A stretch of 64,000 bases of DNA from Nocardioides humilatus (lineage in GTDB: Bacteria > Actinomycetota > Actinomycetes > Propionibacteriales > Nocardioidaceae), in the NCBI RefSeq assembly GCF_008373755.1, contig NZ_VUJV01000001.1, positions 620,001 to 684,000 on the forward strand, given 5' to 3'. The notes below the pieces were generated by a model. The model saw nothing but the letters and a program-made list of their open reading frames with translations. It ran no database searches and was not told the origin of the DNA. The translations under genes were made by a program, and so were the position numbers. This document shows positions 60,017-64,000 of this stretch, piece by piece; positions within the stretch are counted from its first letter, which is position 1, and each line of letters begins with the position of its first letter.

Positions 60017-60976
60017 ATGCAGGTCGACGAGTCAGCGCGCGAGGCTTCGCCGTACCTCGAGCTCGACCGCTCCACCTGGGCCGCGCTGGCCTCGGAGACC
60101 GAGAGCCCTCTGACCCTCAACGAGATCGTCGCGCTGCGTGGTCTCGGCGAGCAGCTCGACATCGACGAGATCGTCCAGGTCTACCTGCCGCTCTCCCGCC
60201 TGTTGAGCCTGCGCGTCGAGGCGGCGGGCGCCCTGCACCGCACCCAGGAGGAGTTCCTCCACCGCACGACGGCGCCGCGCACGCCGTTCGTGATCGGCCT
60301 GGCGGGATCGGTCGCCGCCGGCAAGTCGACCGCGGCCCGCGTGCTGCAGCAGATGCTCGCCCGCTGGCCCGCGCACCCCAACGTCGCCCTGGTGACCACC
60401 GACGGCTTCCTCTACCCCAACGCCGAGCTCGAGCGCCGCGGCCTCCTCGACCGCAAGGGCTTCCCGGAGTCCTACGATCGCCGCGCGCTGATGAAGTTCG
60501 TCGTCGACATCAAGTCGGGCAAGGACGAGGTCTACGCGCCGAAGTACTCCCACCTCATCTACGACGTCGTGCCCGACGAGAAGATCGCGGTCAAGCGCCC
60601 CGACATCTTGATCCTCGAGGGCCTCAACGTGCTCCAGCCGGCCCGGGTGCGCCCCGATGGCCGCACCAGCCTGGGCCTGTCGGACTTCTTCGACTTCTCG
60701 ATCTTCGTCGACGCGGCGGTCGCCAACATCCGCGACTGGTACGTCGACCGCTTCCTCCGCCTGCGCGAGACCGCGTTCCGCGACCCCGACTCCTACTTCG
60801 CGAAGTACGCGCAGTTCACCCACGACGTCGCGATCGACGAGGCGCGGCGGATCTGGGACACGATCAACGGCCCCAACCTGGAGCAGAACGTGCTCCCGAC
60901 GCGCTCCCGCGCGACCCTGGTGCTGCGCAAGGACGCGGACCACTCGGTCCGCTGGGTCCGGCTCCGGAAGATCTAG
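60017..60976 (+). CDS. coaA: Pantothenate kinase type I
   Basis: A 319-residue type I pantothenate kinase, first step of CoA synthesis. The P-loop is [18 protein letters not shown] (near residue 95), [10 protein letters not shown] and [15 protein letters not shown] are family motifs. It overlaps the end of glmM by 4 bp on the opposite strand and is divergent from glmS. Confidence 0.95.
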   Translation: MQVDESAREASPYLELDRSTWAALASETESPLTLNEIVALRGLGEQLDIDEIVQVYLPLSRLLSLRVEAAGALHRTQEEFLHRTTAPRTPFVIGLAGSVAAGKSTAARVLQQMLARWPAHPNVALVTTDGFLYPNAELERRGLLDRKGFPESYDRRALMKFVVDIKSGKDEVYAPKYSHLIYDVVPDEKIAVKRPDILILEGLNVLQPARVRPDGRTSLGLSDFFDFSIFVDAAVANIRDWYVDRFLRLRETAFRDPDSYFAKYAQFTHDVAIDEARRIWDTINGPNLEQNVLPTRSRATLVLRKDADHSVRWVRLRKI

Positions 60977-62319
60977 AGCGAGAGCCGACGGCGTACGACG
61001 TCAGCCAGCCCGTCGGCCACCGATTGGGCCTGGGCGGCGGTGGGCGCCTCGACCATGACCCGCACCAGCGGCTCGGTGCCCGAGGGGCGCAGCAGCACCC
61101 GACCGGTGCCGGCCAGCTCGGCCTCCGCCTTCTCGACGGCGGCGAGCAGCTCGGGGTCGTCGCAACGGTCCTTGTCGACACCGGGCACGTTGACGAGGAC
61201 CTGCGGCAGCCGGGTCATGACGCCCGCGAGCTCCTGGAGGGTCTTGCCGGTGCGCACCATCCGCTGCATCAGGTGCAGCGCGGTCAGCACGCCGTCGCCG
61301 GTCGTGGCGTGGTCGCGCATGATCACGTGGCCGGACTGCTCGCCGCCGAGCGAGTAGCCGCCGGCGCGCATGTCCTCGAGGACGTAGCGGTCGCCGACTC
61401 CCGTCTGGCGTACGACGACGCCGGCTGCCGTGAGCGCCTGGATCATGCCGAGGTTGCTCATCACGGTGGCCACCAGGGTGTCGTCGACGAGGGTGCCGGA
61501 CTCCTTCATCCCGATCGCGAGGATGGCCATGATCTGGTCGCCGTCGACGACCGTGCCGGTGTGGTCGACAGCCAGGCAGCGGTCGGCGTCACCATCGACC
61601 GCGAAGCCGGCGTCGGCGCCGTGCTCGAGCACGGCCTTCTGCAGCGGCTCGAGGTGGGTGGAACCGCAGCCCTCGTTGATGTTGAGGCCGTCGGGGTCGG
61701 CGCCGATGGCGATGACCTCCGCGCCGGCGTCGGTCAGCGCCTTGGGCCCGACCTCGCTGGCCGCGCCGTTGGCGCAATCGATGACGACCTTGAGGCCGAC
61801 GAGCGGCTTCTCGAGCGTCGCGACGAGGTGGGAGGAGTATTCGGCCACGGTCGGGCCGTAGGGCGTCACCCGGCCCACCTCGGCACCAGTCGGTCGCACC
61901 CACTCCTGGTCGAGGTGGTCCTCGATCTCCCGCTCGAGGGCGTCGTCGAGCTTGACGCCACCGCGGGCGAGGAACTTGATGCCATTGTCGGGCATCGGGT
62001 TGTGCGACGCCGAGATGACGACACCGACATCAGCACCGAGGGCGTCAGTGAAGTAGGCGACGCCCGGCGTCGGGAGCACCCGGAGCCGGAGCACGTCGAC
62101 ACCGGCCGACGCGAGCCCCGCGACGACGGCGTGCTCGAGGAACTGCCCGGAGATCCGGGTGTCGCGGCCGACCACGGCCAGTGGCCGTGCGCGGCCGCTG
62201 CCGAGGCCCCCGTGCTCGACGAGCACGCGGGCCGCAGCAGCACCGAGGCCCAGGGCCAGCTCCCCCGTCAGTGACGAGTTCGCCAGGCCCCGGACCCCGT
62301 CGGTGCCAAAGATCCGCAT
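60973..62319 (-). CDS. glmM: Phosphoglucosamine mutase
   Basis: A 448-residue mutase converting glucosamine 6-phosphate to glucosamine 1-phosphate, the step after GlmS. The phosphoserine loop is [17 protein letters not shown], the metal-binding loop is [14 protein letters not shown], and [15 protein letters not shown] binds substrate phosphate. It lies 13 bp after rpsI on the same strand, giving the rplM-rpsI-glmM order of mycobacteria. Confidence 0.96.
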   Translation of the reverse strand: MRIFGTDGVRGLANSSLTGELALGLGAAAARVLVEHGGLGSGRARPLAVVGRDTRISGQFLEHAVVAGLASAGVDVLRLRVLPTPGVAYFTDALGADVGVVISASHNPMPDNGIKFLARGGVKLDDALEREIEDHLDQEWVRPTGAEVGRVTPYGPTVAEYSSHLVATLEKPLVGLKVVIDCANGAASEVGPKALTDAGAEVIAIGADPDGLNINEGCGSTHLEPLQKAVLEHGADAGFAVDGDADRCLAVDHTGTVVDGDQIMAILAIGMKESGTLVDDTLVATVMSNLGMIQALTAAGVVVRQTGVGDRYVLEDMRAGGYSLGGEQSGHVIMRDHATTGDGVLTALHLMQRMVRTGKTLQELAGVMTRLPQVLVNVPGVDKDRCDDPELLAAVEKAEAELAGTGRVLLRPSGTEPLVRVMVEAPTAAQAQSVADGLADVVRRRLSL

Positions 62320-62332
62320 CTGCGGAATCGGA

Positions 62333-62839
62333 TCAGCGCTTGCTGTACTGCGGCGCCTTGCGGGCCTTCTTGAGACCAGCCTTCTTACGCTCGGTCGCGC
62401 GGGCGTCGCGCGTGAGCAGACCGGCCTTCTTCAGCGTCGGGCGGTTGGCCTCGACGTCGATCTGGTTGAGCGAGCGGGCCACACCGAGGCGGAGCGCACC
62501 GGCCTGGCCGGTGATGCCGCCGCCGTGGATGCGGGCCATGACGTCGAAGCGACCCTCGAGGCCGAGAGCCGCGAAGGGCTCGTTGACGACCTGCTGGTGC
62601 AGCTTGTTGGGGAAGTACGACTCGAGCGAGCGGCCGTTGATGGTCCACACGCCGGTGCCCGGAACGATCCGGACGCGAGCGACGGCCTCCTTGCGACGGC
62701 CGGTGGCCGCGCCGGGGGCGATGGTGGCCGGCGCGCTGGCGACGGCAGCCGACGGGGAGGTCTCGCTCGTGTAGGCGAGGCCCTGCTCGTCGGTCTCGAA
62801 GGTCTCTTCGACCTCGTTCTCGGTGGTCATGTCAGCCAC
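62333..62839 (-). CDS. rpsI: 30S ribosomal protein S9
   Basis: S9 with an actinobacterial Glu/Thr-rich N-terminal extension ([17 protein letters not shown]) before the conserved core ([35 protein letters not shown]-terminal [12 protein letters not shown]). Three in-frame starts exist: GTG 62869, GTG 62839 and ATG 62830. GTG 62839 has TGAGGAA at the best spacing. It is co-transcribed with rplM. Confidence 0.93.
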   Translation of the reverse strand: MADMTTENEVEETFETDEQGLAYTSETSPSAAVASAPATIAPGAATGRRKEAVARVRIVPGTGVWTINGRSLESYFPNKLHQQVVNEPFAALGLEGRFDVMARIHGGGITGQAGALRLGVARSLNQIDVEANRPTLKKAGLLTRDARATERKKAGLKKARKAPQYSKR

Positions 62840-62865
62840 GGTGTTCCTCAGATCCTTCGCTTCAG

Positions 62866-63309
62866 TCACTGGGAGATCTTGGAGATCTCGTAGGGGACGG
62901 CCTGCTGGGCCTCGTGCGGGTGGGCCGGGCCGGCGTAGACCTTCAGCTTCTTCAGCATCTGGCGGCCGAGCTTGTTCTTGGGGACCATGCCCCAGACGGC
63001 CTTCTCGACGGCCTTGCGGGCGTCCTTGTCCAGGACCTCGCCGATCGGGGTCGCGGTCAGACCACCCGGGTAGCCCGAGTGGCGGTAGACCATCTTGTCG
63101 GTCCGCTTCTTGCCGCTGAGCGACACCTTCTCGGCGTTGATGATGATCACGTAGTCGCCGGTGTCAGCGTTGGGCGCGAAGATCGCCTTGTGCTTGCCGC
63201 GGATGAGGTTGGCGGCCGTGGTGGCGAGACGACCCAACGGAACATCCGTCGCGTCGATCACGAGCCACTGGCGCTCGATGTCGCCGGGCTTGGGAGCGTA
63301 GGTGCGCAT
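62866..63309 (-). CDS. rplM: 50S ribosomal protein L13
   Basis: A 147-residue L13. [54 protein letters not shown] and [16 protein letters not shown] are characteristic. ATG 63309 is set by the conserved N terminus. A near-consensus promoter and a structured leader of about 130 bases lie upstream. Confidence 0.96.
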   Translation of the reverse strand: MRTYAPKPGDIERQWLVIDATDVPLGRLATTAANLIRGKHKAIFAPNADTGDYVIIINAEKVSLSGKKRTDKMVYRHSGYPGGLTATPIGEVLDKDARKAVEKAVWGMVPKNKLGRQMLKKLKVYAGPAHPHEAQQAVPYEISKISQ

Positions 63310-63360
63310 GGCTGCGTCACTTTCTCGTTCGTGTGGACACGGCCGAAGGCTCCGACCGCG

Positions 63361-63435
63361 GCGTCTTCTGACGAACACTGGCCTCCCCCTGCTGGGCGAG
63401 GCGCTGCCTCCGCATGCGAAAGCGGCAGAAGACGC
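63361..63435 (-). promoter_or_regulatory. Structured 5' leader of rplM
   Basis: A closing stem GCGTCTTCTG / CAGAAGACGC (63361-63370 with 63426-63435) begins at about the second transcribed base and encloses 55 bases able to form smaller stems, including GAGGC-AGC-GCCTC. The position suits autogenous control of the rplM-rpsI operon by L13 or S9, but no known leader motif was recognised with certainty. Confidence 0.5.
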
Positions 63436-63443
63436 AATCGACA

Positions 63444-63472
63444 AGATTACGGTCCACTCGGGAGAGGGTCAA
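63444..63472 (-). promoter_or_regulatory. Sigma-70-type promoter of rplM-rpsI
   Basis: On the minus strand TTGACC (63467-63472) and TAATCT (63444-63449) are separated by 17 bases, close to the housekeeping consensus. The expected start is near 63437, giving a 128-base leader before the L13 ATG. The remainder of the 257-bp gap to gltA holds no gene. Confidence 0.8.
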
Positions 63473-63566
63473 AACGCGGCTGACCACGCCTGCGCCAGAT
63501 CCGCGATGGGCCAGTGTCCGGACACCGCCTTACGTGCGCGTGGGCGCGAGGACTACGGTGCTGGAC

Positions 63567-64000
63567 GTGACTGACTCTCTCACCGTACGCGACAACCGCA
63601 CCGGCGCGGAGTACGAGATCCCGATCACCGACGGCACCATCAAGGCCGCCGACCTCGGGCAGATCAAGCTCAACGACGACACCCCGGGCATCGCCACCTA
63701 CGACCCCGGCTTCGTCAACACAGCCTCGTGCCGCAGCTCCGTGACCTTCATCGACGGAGAAAAGGGGATCCTCGAATATCGCGGCTATCCCATCGAGCAG
63801 CTGGCTGAGAAGTCCAACTTCCTCGAGGTCGCCTATCTCCTGGTCCACGGCGAGCTGCCGACCAAGGAGCAGTACGACCACTGGGTGCACCACATCACCT
63901 ACCACACGTTCGTCCACGAGAACGTGAAGGCCTTCATGCAGGGCTTCCGCTACGACGCCCACCCCATGGGGATGCTGATGGCGTCGGTCGGTGCGCTCTC
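63567..64000 (+). CDS. gltA: Citrate synthase, N-terminal part (cut by window end)
   Basis: The first 144 codons of a type II citrate synthase, which condenses acetyl-CoA and oxaloacetate. GTG-initiated VTDSLTVRDNRTGAEYEIPI, then YDPGFVNTASCRSSVTFIDG, EYRGYPIEQLAEKSNFLEVA and YLLVHGELPTKEQYDHW match the family. TACGGT (63554-63559) lies 7 bases before the GTG, so the mRNA is probably leaderless. The catalytic His and Asp lie beyond the window. Confidence 0.93.
   Translation, partial: MTDSLTVRDNRTGAEYEIPITDGTIKAADLGQIKLNDDTPGIATYDPGFVNTASCRSSVTFIDGEKGILEYRGYPIEQLAEKSNFLEVAYLLVHGELPTKEQYDHWVHHITYHTFVHENVKAFMQGFRYDAHPMGMLMASVGAL

Overview
The window is a high-GC, gene-dense actinobacterial chromosome segment, most likely from a Nocardioides-type organism (Nocardioidaceae). 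This is inferred from the strong G/C third-position bias, frequent GTG starts, start codons lying 6-7 bases after a TANNNT box (leaderless style), overlapping ATGA/GTGA gene junctions, CIRCE elements at groESL, and a backbone order matching the Mycobacterium tuberculosis choD-guaB3-guaB2-groEL1/groES-tsaD-rimI-tsaB-tsaE-alr-nnr-glmS-glmM-rpsI-rplM block. No tRNA, rRNA, prophage, transposase or cas gene was seen.

Layout. 1-1.0 kb: ECF sigma factor and zinc-finger anti-sigma. 1.0-2.2 kb: a DUF559/AbiEi-type nuclease-like gene between two inverted 62-bp palindromic repeats. 2.4-6.3 kb: cholesterol-oxidase-like GMC enzyme, GabD2-type dehydrogenase and a cupin. 6.4-13.5 kb: a large SARP/AfsR-like regulator, a methyltransferase, a phosphotransferase and two secreted proteins. 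13.5-20.4 kb: an accessory catabolic island (aldehyde dehydrogenase, DUF7065-like protein, phosphotransferase, sulfotransferase, TetR, DUF1214) with a KstR-like operator. 20.4-30.7 kb: MFS exporter, GuaB3, two tandem RTX-repeat surface proteins, a Tat-exported flavin oxidoreductase and its TetR neighbour. 30.7-43 kb: CbxX/EccA-like ATPase, guaB, zwf, ACT-GNAT protein, DUF1684 protein, groEL/groES with two CIRCE sites, a THUMP-like methyltransferase, a P450 and its TetR. 43-48.4 kb: a SigE-type ECF sigma with three related envelope proteins and an exporter, two of these promoters sharing an ECF motif. 48.5-64 kb: t6A genes (tsaD, rimI, tsaB, GNAT-tsaE), alr, nnr, acpS, glmS, coaA, glmM, rpsI, rplM and the start of gltA, interrupted by a GH16 enzyme and a second palindrome-flanked DUF559/AbiEi gene.

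How the genes work together. The housekeeping backbone covers GMP synthesis (guaB, guaB3), pentose phosphate entry (zwf), protein folding (groESL), tRNA t6A37 modification (tsaBDE), cell-wall precursors (alr, glmS, glmM), cofactor repair and synthesis (nnr, coaA, acpS) and ribosome assembly (rplM-rpsI). Accessory islands inserted between these genes carry local regulators next to recognisable operators.

Most unusual observation. Two genes of the same nuclease-like family, 54 kb apart, are each bracketed by their own family of palindromic repeats (62 bp and 46 bp). The arms of the two families are related (GTCGT, a short variable part, then CCTGA), the 3' end of each gene carries a repeat arm, and the 46-bp repeats occur as pairs with identical 26-bp spacing on both sides plus a solitary copy 8 kb away. 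This resembles REP/RAYT systems but with a DUF559-type protein in place of the transposase.
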